Shown here piece after piece: positions 6,384 through 13,805 of a DNA stretch of 20,565 bases. Both the position numbers and the translations under genes were made by a program. This DNA comes from Phyllobacteriaceae bacterium UBA1059 (GTDB lineage: Bacteria; Pseudomonadota; Alphaproteobacteria; Rhizobiales; Rhizobiaceae), in the NCBI GenBank assembly GCA_002316345.1, contig DCDI01000203.1, forward strand, positions 403 through 20,967, in the 5' to 3' direction. The notes under the pieces are model-generated. The model had not been told where the DNA came from. It searched no databases and was given only the letters and a program-made list of their open reading frames with translations. Each line of letters opens with the position of its first letter. Position 1 is the first letter of the stretch.

Positions 6384-7427
6384 TCACGCTTCTTTGGTCG
6401 AAGCCGTTTCGATGCGTGGAGGACGAACCTGCTCGGCCTCGACGCGGTTCAAAAGCGGTCGACCGCTCTCGAAATCGCTCAGGCTGCCAAGGGTGGTGTC
6501 TGCGATGGCACGCAGCGCGTCTTCGGTCAAAAAGGCCTGATGGCCGGTAACCAGCACATTCGGGAAGGTCAGCAAACGCTGGAAATCATCGTCCTGGATG
6601 ATCTCGCTCGACAGATCCTCGAAGAACAGATCAGCTTCCTGCTCGTAGACGTCAAGCGCTACGCCGCCGATCTTGCCGCTCTTCAATCCATCGATCACGG
6701 CGCGCGTATCGATCAACGCCCCACGGCTGGTGTTGACGATCAGCAGCCCGTCTCGCGCCGCCGCAATCGCCTTCGCATTGACGATATGGCGTGTGCCGGG
6801 GGTCAGCGGGCAGTGCAAGGAAACGATGTCGCTGTTACCAAGGACAACCTCGGGCTCGACATAGCGAATGCCGGCGGCGACAAGTTCAGCATCAGGATAG
6901 GGATCGCTGGCCAGCACCTCGCAACCGAAGCCGAGCTTGAACGCGCGCGCAACCAGCGCGCCGATCCGCCCGGTTCCGATCACGCCGATGGTACGGCTTT
7001 CCAGATTGCGGCCGATCAGACCTTCCAGGGCAAAGTTGTTTTCGCGCACCCGCGCCCATGCCCGATGGATCTTGCGATCGAGCGCCAGCACCAGGCCGAC
7101 GGTGAACTCAGACACAGCATTGGGCGAATAAGCCGGCACGCGCACCACGGCGATGCCAAGGTCTTCGGCTGCGGCCAGATCGACATTGTTGTAGCCGGCA
7201 CACCGCAGCGCAACCACCTTCACGCCGCCTTCGGCCAAGATATCCAGCACGCGTCGCGACACCGTGTCATTGACGAACACGCAGACCGCATCGAAGCCGG
7301 CCGCCAGCGTTGCCGTGGCTTCATCCAGCCGTGGCTCGAAGAAGGTCAGCGTATGTGAATGCGCAGCATTTGCGGCTTCAAGGAAGCGGCGGTCATAGGG
7401 CTTCGATCCAAAGACGAGCGTCTTCAT
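6384..7427 (-). CDS. ldhA: D-lactate dehydrogenase, LdhA type (NAD-dependent)
   Basis: The 347-residue enzyme of the D-isomer 2-hydroxyacid dehydrogenase family reduces pyruvate to D-lactate with NADH in the cytoplasm. The nucleotide-binding motif GTGRIG is at 151-156. Catalytic residues are Arg235 (NTSRGALID), Glu264 (LDVYEQE) and His296 (VTGHQAFLT). The LdhA-specific segment EADLFFEDLSSEIIQDD (264-280) separates it from glyoxylate or formate dehydrogenases. Other family marks are RCAGYNNVDL and VPAYSPNAVSEF. ATG 7427 has AAGGGA at 7435-7440. It follows the universal stress protein gene by 34 bases, suggesting a shared transcript for low-oxygen conditions. Confidence 0.92.
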   Translation of the reverse strand: MKTLVFGSKPYDRRFLEAANAAHSHTLTFFEPRLDEATATLAAGFDAVCVFVNDTVSRRVLDILAEGGVKVVALRCAGYNNVDLAAAEDLGIAVVRVPAYSPNAVSEFTVGLVLALDRKIHRAWARVRENNFALEGLIGRNLESRTIGVIGTGRIGALVARAFKLGFGCEVLASDPYPDAELVAAGIRYVEPEVVLGNSDIVSLHCPLTPGTRHIVNAKAIAAARDGLLIVNTSRGALIDTRAVIDGLKSGKIGGVALDVYEQEADLFFEDLSSEIIQDDDFQRLLTFPNVLVTGHQAFLTEDALRAIADTTLGSLSDFESGRPLLNRVEAEQVRPPRIETASTKEA

Positions 7428-7461
7428 AGGCGTTCCCTTCCGCCGCTTCTCGCTCGCGACG

Positions 7462-7911
7462 TCAGCGGATCACCAGCACGGGGACCTGCGAGCGCGCCAG
7501 CACTTCGGCGGTCTGGCTGCCCAACATCATGCGCCGCACACCGCGACGGCCATGTGACGCCATCACGATCAGATCGCAGCCGTGCTCCTCAGCGGTTTGA
7601 ATAATCGCATCCGAGGGCGTCAGTTCGCGCGAAGACACGATCTCAGCCGCAACACCGGCTTCCGCCGCCTGCTTGGCTACGGCATCCAGCGCGTTCTTGG
7701 CGCTTTGTTCCTGTGCGGCTTCAAGCTGACCAACCAGTTCGGCCCCGCCGATCCACTGACCGTCCGGCGAGCTGAACACGGAGGTGAACACCTCGATGGC
7801 ATGCAGGAACGTCACCTTGGCCGAAAGCGCCTTCGCCAGTTCGAGGCCACAAGTCACGCCACGCGTCGACAGTTCGGATCCATCCGTCGGAATGAGAATG
7901 TGCTTGTACAT
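7462..7911 (-). CDS. Universal stress protein, ATP-binding UspA type
   Basis: The 149-residue single-domain Usp starts MYKHILIPTDGSELSTRG, with the N-terminal strand and Asp of the ATP-binding family, and ends with IVMASHGRRGVRRMMLGSQTAEVLARSQVPVLVIR. The (G/A)-xx-G-9x-GS nucleotide motif is present as ASHG...LGS, the first Gly being Ala. Members are cytoplasmic dimers made under stress, oxygen limitation or growth arrest. ATG 7911 has GGAG at 7919-7922 with seven bases spacing; a longer reading to 8076 is not supported. It lies upstream of ldhA in the same direction and diverges from the DapA-like operon. Confidence 0.92.
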   Translation of the reverse strand: MYKHILIPTDGSELSTRGVTCGLELAKALSAKVTFLHAIEVFTSVFSSPDGQWIGGAELVGQLEAAQEQSAKNALDAVAKQAAEAGVAAEIVSSRELTPSDAIIQTAEEHGCDLIVMASHGRRGVRRMMLGSQTAEVLARSQVPVLVIR

Positions 7912-8072
7912 TGTAAAGCTCCAGTTCGTTCCCGGCATCTTAGTACCATCGCCCGGGCATTTACAGAACCGATCCGGATTTTCCTCTTGCTCATGCCAGC
8001 GGTAGTTTTCGGCTACGAGGCGGCACATAGAGCGCACATCCCGGTTGCTGAAGCTTGCTGATACGTATGTGA

Positions 8073-8100
8073 CCAAAAATTATCGGATAGTGGAATTTTT
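8073..8100 (+). promoter_or_regulatory. Candidate operator shared with the XRE-cupin regulator gene
   Basis: CCAAAAATTATCGGATAG (8073-8090) nearly matches CCAAAATTATCCGATAAG on the minus strand at 15735-15718 upstream of the regulator gene, in the same orientation to the gene (one A indel, three substitutions). Here it sits in a longer inverted repeat: AAAAATT (8075-8081) and AATTTTT (8094-8100), exact 7-bp arms. Binding by the regulator at 14959-15573 is inference. Confidence 0.45.
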
Positions 8101-8150
8101 TAACTTGCCTATTGACGGGTGAACTTTTGTGGATACCGTTGCAAGAAGTT
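8099..8150 (+). promoter_or_regulatory. Two TTGC half-site-like motifs around the putative promoter of the DapA-like operon
   Basis: TTTAACTTGC (8099-8108) is identical over ten bases to 15591-15600 upstream of the XRE-cupin regulator, where it continues into the perfect palindrome AACTTGCAAGTT. A second related motif, TTGCAAG-A-AGTT (8139-8150), resembles the other arm of that palindrome. The two bracket the possible -35/-10 pair, a layout compatible with repression or activation; this is inference from shared sequence only. Confidence 0.35.
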
Positions 8151-8244
8151 GATCACAGCCGCCGAGGACGCCTGAAAACGTTGGCAGCTGTCGAACCGGA
8201 GGCTTGAACGCCTCGCAGTGCAGCATGCAGACAGGTTTCAGTTG

Positions 8245-9144
8245 ATGGCTCTCACCCGCAATGACTTCGATGGTCTTTATACCGCTATCGTCACGCCGCT
8301 CACGGCGGACGGTGCTGTCGACGTTGCCGGGCTGAAGAAGCTCGTCCGTTTTCAGCTGGATGCCGGCGCTTCGGGCATCGTGCCGATTGGTGGCACGGGC
8401 GAATACACTGCCTTTTCCCGCGACGAGCGCAAGGCGATCGTGACAGCCTGTGTCGAGGAAGCCGGGAACAAGCCAGTCATTCCTGGCGTGTTGTCGACTG
8501 GCTTCAAGGATGCGGTCGATGCAGCAAAAGACTTCACGCAGGCCGGTGCAGCTGCCGTCATGACTGTGACCCCTTACTACGCGCCGGGTACGCAGGACGG
8601 CATGCGCGATCACTTCATGGCCTATCGCGACCAGGTCGACATCCCGGTGATGCTCTATCAGATCCCGCGGCGTACCACGGTCGCCATGACCGCAGAAGGC
8701 GTTCAGGCGATGGCGGAAGACGGCACTATTATCGGCATGAAGTTTTCGTCCTATGACATGCCGGAATTCATCAAGACCATTAAGTATGCCGGCGACAAGA
8801 TTGCCGTGCTCTCCGGCGAAGAGCCGCTTTTTGCCACCCATGTTGCGCTTGGCGCAAAGGGTGGGGTTCTTGCCTCGGCGTCGATCTATCCGAAGATCTG
8901 GCTCGAGATCTTCGCGCTTGCTCAAGATGGCAAGCTGAAGGAAGCGCTGTCCCTCCAGAACAAGGTAGATCCAGTTCTCGAGACGATCTTCTTAGAAACC
9001 AATCCCGGCCCTTTGAAGCACTACATGGAACTGGCCGGCATGCCAGTAGGTGGCGTGCGTTTGCCGTTGCAAGCTCCGAACGCTGATACGGTCGCCAAGC
9101 TGAAAGACGCCGTGAAGAAAGCCCAAGCGGCCGCTCTTGCCTGA
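8245..9144 (+). CDS. DapA/NanA-superfamily lyase (class I, pyruvate-type Schiff base), not a true DHDPS
   Basis: The 299-residue protein has the (beta/alpha)8 DapA fold signatures. Schiff-base Lys166 is in IIGMKFSSYD and the catalytic Tyr138 in MLYQIPRRT. The carboxylate-binding loop is GGTGEYTAF (49-57) instead of the GTTGES of dihydrodipicolinate synthase; Gly replaces the triad Thr44, so lysine synthesis is unlikely. Similar GGTGE loops occur in ketodeoxyglucarate dehydratase-type and other catabolic members, which cleave or dehydrate 2-oxo acids. ATG 8245 (AGG at 8233-8235) is preferred to GTG 8218, which lacks a well-spaced ribosome site. It overlaps the next gene, a 2-hydroxyacid dehydrogenase, and precedes an ABC importer, which supports a catabolic aldolase or dehydratase. 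Confidence 0.85.
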   Translation: MALTRNDFDGLYTAIVTPLTADGAVDVAGLKKLVRFQLDAGASGIVPIGGTGEYTAFSRDERKAIVTACVEEAGNKPVIPGVLSTGFKDAVDAAKDFTQAGAAAVMTVTPYYAPGTQDGMRDHFMAYRDQVDIPVMLYQIPRRTTVAMTAEGVQAMAEDGTIIGMKFSSYDMPEFIKTIKYAGDKIAVLSGEEPLFATHVALGAKGGVLASASIYPKIWLEIFALAQDGKLKEALSLQNKVDPVLETIFLETNPGPLKHYMELAGMPVGGVRLPLQAPNADTVAKLKDAVKKAQAAALA

Positions 9145-10606
9145 TACGGATACGCCCTTGATCGAGAAACTGCGCGAAATCGTTGGCGAGAAAGGCCTGA
9201 TCGTCGATCGTGGCGAAATGGCTCCTTTCCTCACCGACTGGCGCAATCGCAGAACGGGCGACGCGCTGTGCGTTGTTCTCCCATCTTCGACCGAAGAAGT
9301 GGCCGCAGTCATGAAACTTGCGGCGGCGGAAGAGCAGCCGGTATTTCCATCAGGCGGTAACACTGGTCTATGCTACGGCGCGGTTCCAGAAACCGATAAG
9401 CTGGCCAAGCTCGGCATTGTGCTGGGGCTGCAGCGGATGAACCGCATCCGCGAAATCGATCGCGCTGCCAATCTGATGACGGTCGATGCGGGCGTCGTGC
9501 TTGCCAACATCCATACGGCCGCTGCCGAGATCGGCCGCCAATTCCCGCTTTATCTTGGTAGCGAAGGCAGCGCTCAGATAGGCGGCTTGATCTCGACCAA
9601 CGCCGGCGGCACTGGCGTTGTGAAGTATGGACCGACCCGTGATCTCGTCGCGGGCCTCGAAATGGTTCTGGCCGATGGCACAGTGCTGCGCGACCTAGCG
9701 GCGCTCGCCAAGGACAATACCGGGTACCTCCTGCGCCACCTCTTTATTGGCGCGGAAGGCACGCTCGGCATCATCACCGGGGCCGCGCTACATCTACATC
9801 CTGAGATGCCGAACCGGGCGCATGCCTGGGTGTCCGTTGCTTCACCGCAATCCGCAGTCGAACTGTTGGCAGCGTTCCAGGATCGAGCAGGTCCCTACAT
9901 AGAGGCGTTCGAGCTTGTTTCGGCGTCGCAGTTCGAGCTCGTCGTTAAACATTGCGAACGCATTCGGATCCCGTTTGAAGGCGGCATACCGCCTTGGTCG
10001 CTGATGATCGAGCTTTCGAGCGTGGATAGCTCGACCGATCTGAACGGCATCCTCGAAGGTCTGCTGGGAAGCGGTCTGGAGAATGGCGGCATCCTTGATG
10101 CTGTAGTCGCCAATTCCGAGCAACAGGCGCAAGACATCTGGCATGTCCGCCATTCCGTGTCGGAAGCCAACAAGAAGGAAGGCGTCGGCGTCGTTCATGA
10201 TGTTGCCGTGCGCACATCCGATGTGCCGGCCTTCATCGCGGCAGCCGATGAGGCTGCGGCGGCCAACTACCCGAATGCCTTCACCGAAGTCGTGTGCCAC
10301 CTGGGCGACGGCAATGTTCATTACATTCTTATGTTCAGCCATGAGTTCTGGGCTTCGCTTCTAGACAAGGAAGCCTACGCGTTGGAAGTCGAAGCAGCGA
10401 TCCATGATGTCGGCGCGCGTTTCCACGGCACATTCAGCGCCGAGCATGGCGTCGGCCGAAAACTGACGCAGGAACTGGCGCGCCTTTGCGATCCCGTTCG
10501 CTATGGCCTCATGCAGCAGGTCAAGACGCTGTTTGATCCTGACAATCGGATGAATCCCGGTGTGCTGCTCACGCCAGCGGGAACCACACCGCCGCGTCAC
10601 AACTGA
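9137..10606 (+). CDS. FAD-linked D-2-hydroxyacid dehydrogenase (GlcD / D-lactate / D-2-hydroxyglutarate dehydrogenase family)
   Basis: The 489-residue flavoprotein has an N-terminal PCMH-type FAD domain (about 40-222: VFPSGGNTGL, YLGSEGSAQIGGLISTNAGGTGVVKYG, GAEGTLGIITGA) and a C-terminal oxidase domain (about 225-478). The latter has the metal/substrate histidines CHLGDGNVH (387-395) and SAEHGVGRK (434-442), ending FDPDNRMNPG. The family oxidises D-2-hydroxy acids (D-lactate, glycolate, D-2-hydroxyglutarate, others) to 2-oxo acids and passes electrons to a carrier. Start: TTG 9137 overlaps the DapA-like gene by eight bases; TTG 9158 is an alternative, and no ATG fits near the family N-terminus. 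Which D-hydroxy acid is used is not readable from sequence. Confidence 0.88.
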   Translation: MPDTDTPLIEKLREIVGEKGLIVDRGEMAPFLTDWRNRRTGDALCVVLPSSTEEVAAVMKLAAAEEQPVFPSGGNTGLCYGAVPETDKLAKLGIVLGLQRMNRIREIDRAANLMTVDAGVVLANIHTAAAEIGRQFPLYLGSEGSAQIGGLISTNAGGTGVVKYGPTRDLVAGLEMVLADGTVLRDLAALAKDNTGYLLRHLFIGAEGTLGIITGAALHLHPEMPNRAHAWVSVASPQSAVELLAAFQDRAGPYIEAFELVSASQFELVVKHCERIRIPFEGGIPPWSLMIELSSVDSSTDLNGILEGLLGSGLENGGILDAVVANSEQQAQDIWHVRHSVSEANKKEGVGVVHDVAVRTSDVPAFIAAADEAAAANYPNAFTEVVCHLGDGNVHYILMFSHEFWASLLDKEAYALEVEAAIHDVGARFHGTFSAEHGVGRKLTQELARLCDPVRYGLMQQVKTLFDPDNRMNPGVLLTPAGTTPPRHN

Positions 10607-10670
10607 ACTCGCCATCCTGGCAAGCTCGCCTTCATCAACAAAAAGGCGATCAACGAAAAAGGGGACGACA

Positions 10671-11513
10671 ATGGTATCTCGTAGGGACTTTGCAGGTTTG
10701 ATGGCTGGCGGTCTGGCCGGTGCGGCAATGCTGAGCGCGTCCGCGACGACTGCGTCGGCGCAGGAAGGCTCCACCTGGGAGCGTATCATGAGCTCCAAAA
10801 AGCTGCGCATCGGCGGCGTTGCCACCGGCGCACCCTGGACGATGAAAGATCCGGCCTCTGGTGAATGGGCCGGCCATTTCGTGGCAATCGCAAAGGCGCT
10901 CGCCGCCGATATGGAAGTCGAATTGGAGATCCAAGAAACAACCTGGGGCAACGCCATCCTCGACGTGCAGACCGGCAAGATTGACGTCATGTTCGGCATG
11001 AACCCGACGCCGAAGCGTGCGCTCGCCGTCGATTTCTCGGTACCGGTTTACAACAGCGCGCTGGTTATGATCTGCGCGCCAGATTTCAACCCCACCACCT
11101 GGGAAGACCTGAACAAGCCGGAAGTGAAGATCGCAGTCGACAATGGCTCGGCGCATGACCAGGTCGCGTCGCGTCTCGCACCGAATGCCTCCATCCGCCG
11201 CTTTCGTACACTCGACGAAGCAACGCTGGCACTGAAGAGCCGTCGCGTTCAGGCGCAGAGCATCTTCTGGATGGGCGGCGTGCGTGCGGTCAAGCGCGAC
11301 CCGTCACTTGGCAAGGTCATCGTGCCGAAGCCCGTCTTCGGCTCAACCTCCAACGCTGCGATCCGCCGCGAAACGGACCGGACCTTCAAGGACTTCCTCA
11401 ACACCTGGATCGTTTACTCGCAGGGTCTCGGCTTGGTGCGGAGCGCCGTGATCGAGAGCCTCGCGGCTGTCGACGTCACGCTGGACGACATTCCGGAAGG
11501 CGTAACCTTCTAA
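10671..11513 (+). CDS. Periplasmic solute-binding protein of a polar-amino-acid-type ABC importer, Tat-type leader
   Basis: The 280-residue protein is a bacterial extracellular solute-binding protein family 3 member. The leader has a twin-arginine motif (SRRDF, residues 3-7), a hydrophobic stretch (GLMAGGLAGAAMLSASA) and ASA|QEG cleavage after residue 30, suggesting folded export by Tat. The mature part shows KLRIGGVATGAPWTMKDPASGEWAGHFVAIAKALAADMEVE and IDVMFGMNPTPKRALAVDFSVPVY, typical for binding amino acids or small organic acids with an amino group. ATG 10671 follows AGGGG at 10660-10664. It lies 64 bases after the FAD dehydrogenase and 150 bases before the permease; the gap carries two hairpins. 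Confidence 0.9.
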   Translation: MVSRRDFAGLMAGGLAGAAMLSASATTASAQEGSTWERIMSSKKLRIGGVATGAPWTMKDPASGEWAGHFVAIAKALAADMEVELEIQETTWGNAILDVQTGKIDVMFGMNPTPKRALAVDFSVPVYNSALVMICAPDFNPTTWEDLNKPEVKIAVDNGSAHDQVASRLAPNASIRRFRTLDEATLALKSRRVQAQSIFWMGGVRAVKRDPSLGKVIVPKPVFGSTSNAAIRRETDRTFKDFLNTWIVYSQGLGLVRSAVIESLAAVDVTLDDIPEGVTF

Positions 11514-11528
11514 GCATCAATACGATGG

Positions 11529-11548
11529 CGCCGGCTTGACTGCCGGCG
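11529..11548 (+). repeat. Hairpin 1 after the binding-protein gene
   Basis: CGCCGGC (11529-11535) and GCCGGCG (11542-11548) form a perfect 7-bp GC stem with loop TTGACT, sixteen bases after the stop of the binding-protein gene. It is followed by TCTTCC, not a proper U-run, so it probably impedes 3' exonucleases or partially terminates. Confidence 0.6.
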
Positions 11549-11553
11549 TCTTC

Positions 11554-11597
11554 CTGGACCGTCCCATCCGCCTATCCAGACGGATCGGACGGTCCAG
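11554..11597 (+). repeat. Hairpin 2 between binding protein and permease (11-bp perfect stem plus inner 5-bp stem)
   Basis: CTGGACCGTCC (11554-11564) pairs exactly with GGACGGTCCAG (11587-11597). After a C/C mismatch, ATCCG (11566-11570) pairs with CGGAT (11581-11585), leaving a ten-base loop. Such long stems between binding-protein and permease genes are known, as in mal operons, to stabilise the upstream message and give excess binding protein. It is followed by TCTAGCC, so termination, if any, is partial. Confidence 0.7.
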
Positions 11598-11663
11598 TCT
11601 AGCCAAGACTCGATCAGCAACGGCGCTGCTCCCGTGCAGGGAAGCGTTCGAAGAAGGGCGACG

Positions 11664-12326
11664 ATGTATACCTGGGACTTCAATATTCTTTGGAGCTATC
11701 GCTGGCTCTTCCTGAACGGCACCCTAATGACCATCGCCATCACCGCCGGCGTGATCATTCTCGGCTTGCTGCTCGGCCTACTTGCCGGCCTTATGCAGTT
11801 ATCAAGGAATCCTATCCTGCGCTGGATATCTTGGGCTTACATCGAGATTTTCCGCTGCACTCCCCTGCTGGTTCAGCTTCTGTGGTTCTATTATGCTCTG
11901 CCGGTACTGACCGGCGTCGAGCTCAGCGCGATGACGGCGGCGGTCATGACGCTGTCGCTGTACGGTGGCTCGTTCTATGCGGAAGTCATTCGCGGCGGCG
12001 TCATTGCGATTGATCCCGGCCAGAGTGAAGCCGGGCTGGCGCTCGGCATGACGCCGGCCAAGGTCATGAAGCGCATCGTTCTGCCGCAGGCCATCAAGCA
12101 GATGATCCCGCCGCTGATGAACCAGTCAATCATCCAGTTCAAGAACACGTCGCTGGTATCTGTTCTGGCTGTGCCCGACCTCCTTTACCAGGGTCAGGTT
12201 ATCACCATGGACACGTTCCGTCCGCTTGAAGTCTATACCGTCATCGCCGTGATCTACTTCGTGGTCCTCGTACCGCTGACAGCCATCGTGAAGCGCAGCG
12301 AGAAGAAGCTGCAGCGGAGCCACTGA
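11664..12326 (+). CDS. Amino-acid-type ABC transporter permease (HisM/GlnP family)
   Basis: The 220-residue protein is a single permease of the His/Glu/Gln/Arg/opine transporter class. The N-terminal signature YRWLFLNGTLMTIAITAG leads into TM1, then IEIFRCTPLLVQLLWFYYALP (60-80), and the EAA loop SEAGLALGMTPAKVMKRIVLPQA (121-143) for docking to the ATPase. A C-terminal TM covers about 188-208. ATG 11664 has AAGGG five bases upstream; the in-frame GTG at 11634 is less likely. Only one permease is present, so the channel would be a homodimer. The ATPase gene begins one base after its stop. Confidence 0.92.
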   Translation: MYTWDFNILWSYRWLFLNGTLMTIAITAGVIILGLLLGLLAGLMQLSRNPILRWISWAYIEIFRCTPLLVQLLWFYYALPVLTGVELSAMTAAVMTLSLYGGSFYAEVIRGGVIAIDPGQSEAGLALGMTPAKVMKRIVLPQAIKQMIPPLMNQSIIQFKNTSLVSVLAVPDLLYQGQVITMDTFRPLEVYTVIAVIYFVVLVPLTAIVKRSEKKLQRSH

Positions 12327-12327
12327 C

Positions 12328-13113
12328 ATGACCGGCACAGTTACTCCCGACAACACCAAGATTCAGATCACCAATCTCAAGAAGCAATTCGGCTCGAATA
12401 TCGTCCTGCGCGATATCAATGTGAAGGTCGATGCAGGTTCCGTCGTTGCCTTGATCGGCCCTTCCGGGTCGGGCAAATCGACGCTGTTGCGCTGCATGAA
12501 CCTGCTGGTCATTCCAAACGGCGGCCGGATCCGCATCGGCCACGACACGTTCGTGTTCGATGACGGCTCCAAGATGCCAAGGGCCAAGGATCAGGCGCAC
12601 TTCCGCTCCAACACCGGCATGGTGTTCCAACACTTCAACCTCTTCCCCCACAAGACCGTTCTCCAGAACGTCATGGAAGGGCCATTGGTCGTGAAGCGCA
12701 TGCCCAAGACACAAGCCGCGCAACTTGCCCGCACCCTGCTGGGCAAGGTCGGCTTGGCTGACAAAGCGGACACCTACCCCGACCGTTTGTCCGGTGGCCA
12801 AAAGCAGCGCGTGGCAATCGCTCGTGCATTGGCGATGGAGCCGGAAGTCATGCTGTTCGACGAGGCTACGTCGGCGCTCGATCCTGAACTCGTAGCAGAA
12901 GTGCTTGGAGTGATGCGCGATCTTGCGGCCGAGGGCATGACGATGATCATCGTGACGCACGAGATGGCCTTCGCCCGCGAAGTGGCAGACAAGGTCATCT
13001 TCCTGCGCGATGGCGTGATCGTCGAAGAAGGCCCCGCCCGCGAGCTCATCGACAATCCTAAGCAGGAAGCAACACGCGCCTTCCTGAGCCACTTCCACAC
13101 GCGTAACGAATGA
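12328..13113 (+). CDS. Amino-acid-type ABC transporter ATP-binding protein (GlnQ/HisP family)
   Basis: The 261-residue ATPase shows Walker A GPSGSGKST (44-52), Q-loop Gln101 (GMVFQHFNLFPHKTVLQNV), signature LSGGQKQRVAIARAL (154-168), Walker B VMLFDEATSALDPEL (174-188) and H-loop His211. The FNLFPHKTVLQNV segment is typical of polar amino acid importers. ATG 12328 is one base past the permease stop, with GGAG at 12316-12319 inside the permease gene. It is the last gene of the operon; the next gene is convergent. Confidence 0.94.
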   Translation: MTGTVTPDNTKIQITNLKKQFGSNIVLRDINVKVDAGSVVALIGPSGSGKSTLLRCMNLLVIPNGGRIRIGHDTFVFDDGSKMPRAKDQAHFRSNTGMVFQHFNLFPHKTVLQNVMEGPLVVKRMPKTQAAQLARTLLGKVGLADKADTYPDRLSGGQKQRVAIARALAMEPEVMLFDEATSALDPELVAEVLGVMRDLAAEGMTMIIVTHEMAFAREVADKVIFLRDGVIVEEGPARELIDNPKQEATRAFLSHFHTRNE

Positions 13114-13131
13114 CGCTGCTCCACAGGATTT

Positions 13132-13158
13132 GTGTGTGGCGTTGACGCCGCCACGCAC
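13132..13158. terminator. Possible structure between convergent genes (weak terminator candidate)
   Basis: GTGTGTGGC (13132-13140) pairs with GCCACGCAC (13150-13158) with one G-U pair, loop nine bases, in the 76-bp gap between the convergent ABC ATPase and DUF2569 genes. No T-run follows on either strand, so assignment as terminator rests on position and stem only. Confidence 0.3.
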
Positions 13159-13189
13159 GTTCCATGCACAAACCCGAACACCATCGTCG

Positions 13190-13729
13190 CTAATGAGCGA
13201 AGGTGTTCTTCACGCGTCTAGAACGCCAGACATAACCGACCCATACAGCCCCTAGCGCGGCCATGATCCCTGCTGCGATCAGGTCGCGGTTGAACTCAAC
13301 CCAAGCGCTTGCAAGCGACATGTTGAACCAGGTTGCAACCCAGGCAACGTCTAGCACCACAAGAAGAAACGTTGCGGCCCATTGCACCGTGAACCAAGCT
13401 GGAAAGGTGCGCCTGCGTTTGAACATACAGACCGTCGTCGCAATGACGATGGCAAGCGCCACCAAATACAAAGCGGTTTCCACCCCGTAGGCAATCGTGG
13501 CGCCCTTTACGCTTGCATCATAGGTGCCGGGCAGCGGGAGGATCTGGATCGTGGAAAGAACGGACTGGATCAGGAACAACGTTTGGCCGATCGCTAAAAG
13601 CATCAGCCAGCCGGCAAAGCCTTGCTCGGGCTTTTTGCGTGCGCTGGACACAGCAAGGAAAACGGGCACGGCAAAGATAGCAAGCGCCAGAAGCGTGAAG
13701 ATGCTGTGGAAGGTCGAGAAGCCACCCAA
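13190..13729 (-). CDS. DUF2569-family membrane protein
   Basis: The 179-residue protein has four hydrophobic segments (about 9-28, 40-62, 82-101 and 115-135) plus a C-terminal one near 150-166. It carries DUF2569 traits: GFAGWLMLLAIGQTL (37-51), FKRRRTFPAWFTVQW after the third helix, and WVGYVWRSRRVKNTF at the end. The function of the family is unknown; it sits in the inner membrane. The start is TTG 13729, chosen because a strong AGGAGG (13738-13743) lies eight bases upstream and an in-frame stop occurs just before it. It follows the FMN hydroxyacid dehydrogenase by 76 bases on the same strand. Confidence 0.75.
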   Translation of the reverse strand: MGGFSTFHSIFTLLALAIFAVPVFLAVSSARKKPEQGFAGWLMLLAIGQTLFLIQSVLSTIQILPLPGTYDASVKGATIAYGVETALYLVALAIVIATTVCMFKRRRTFPAWFTVQWAATFLLVVLDVAWVATWFNMSLASAWVEFNRDLIAAGIMAALGAVWVGYVWRSRRVKNTFAH

Positions 13730-13805
13730 ATCGTCCGCCTCCTTGAGCTAGTCAGACCTATAAAGGTGCTGCTGCCCTCATCCAAGCGGCATAATACCCC
13801 GCTAC

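Larger units (their letters stand above)
7912..8244. other. 333-bp divergent intergenic region (usp / DapA-like operon)
   Basis: This is the only gap over 300 bases. No credible gene is seen in it. It must hold the promoters of both divergent units. Noted elements are the palindrome ATACGTAT (8061-8068), the AT-rich inverted repeat at 8075-8100 with TTATCGGATA inside, two TTGC-containing motifs at 8099-8108 and 8139-8150, and a possible weak promoter TTGACG (8112-8117)-N16-TACCGT (8134-8139) on the plus strand. GGAGG at 8198-8202 is too far from any start to be the ribosome site of the DapA-like gene. Confidence 0.6.

Noticed and set aside
8080..8925. Long open frame on the minus strand opposite the DapA-like gene
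   Set aside because: It is antisense to a clear family member, has no recognisable motif and no ribosome site; GC-rich codon bias produces such shadows.
8245..9144. Housekeeping dihydrodipicolinate synthase (dapA)
   Set aside because: The catalytic-triad Thr is replaced by Gly in the GGTGEY loop, and the neighbours are catabolic and transport genes rather than lysine or cell-wall genes.
12241..13158. 305-codon open frame opposite the ABC ATPase gene
   Set aside because: The plus strand encodes an intact GlnQ-type ATPase with all motifs; the antisense reading resembles nothing.
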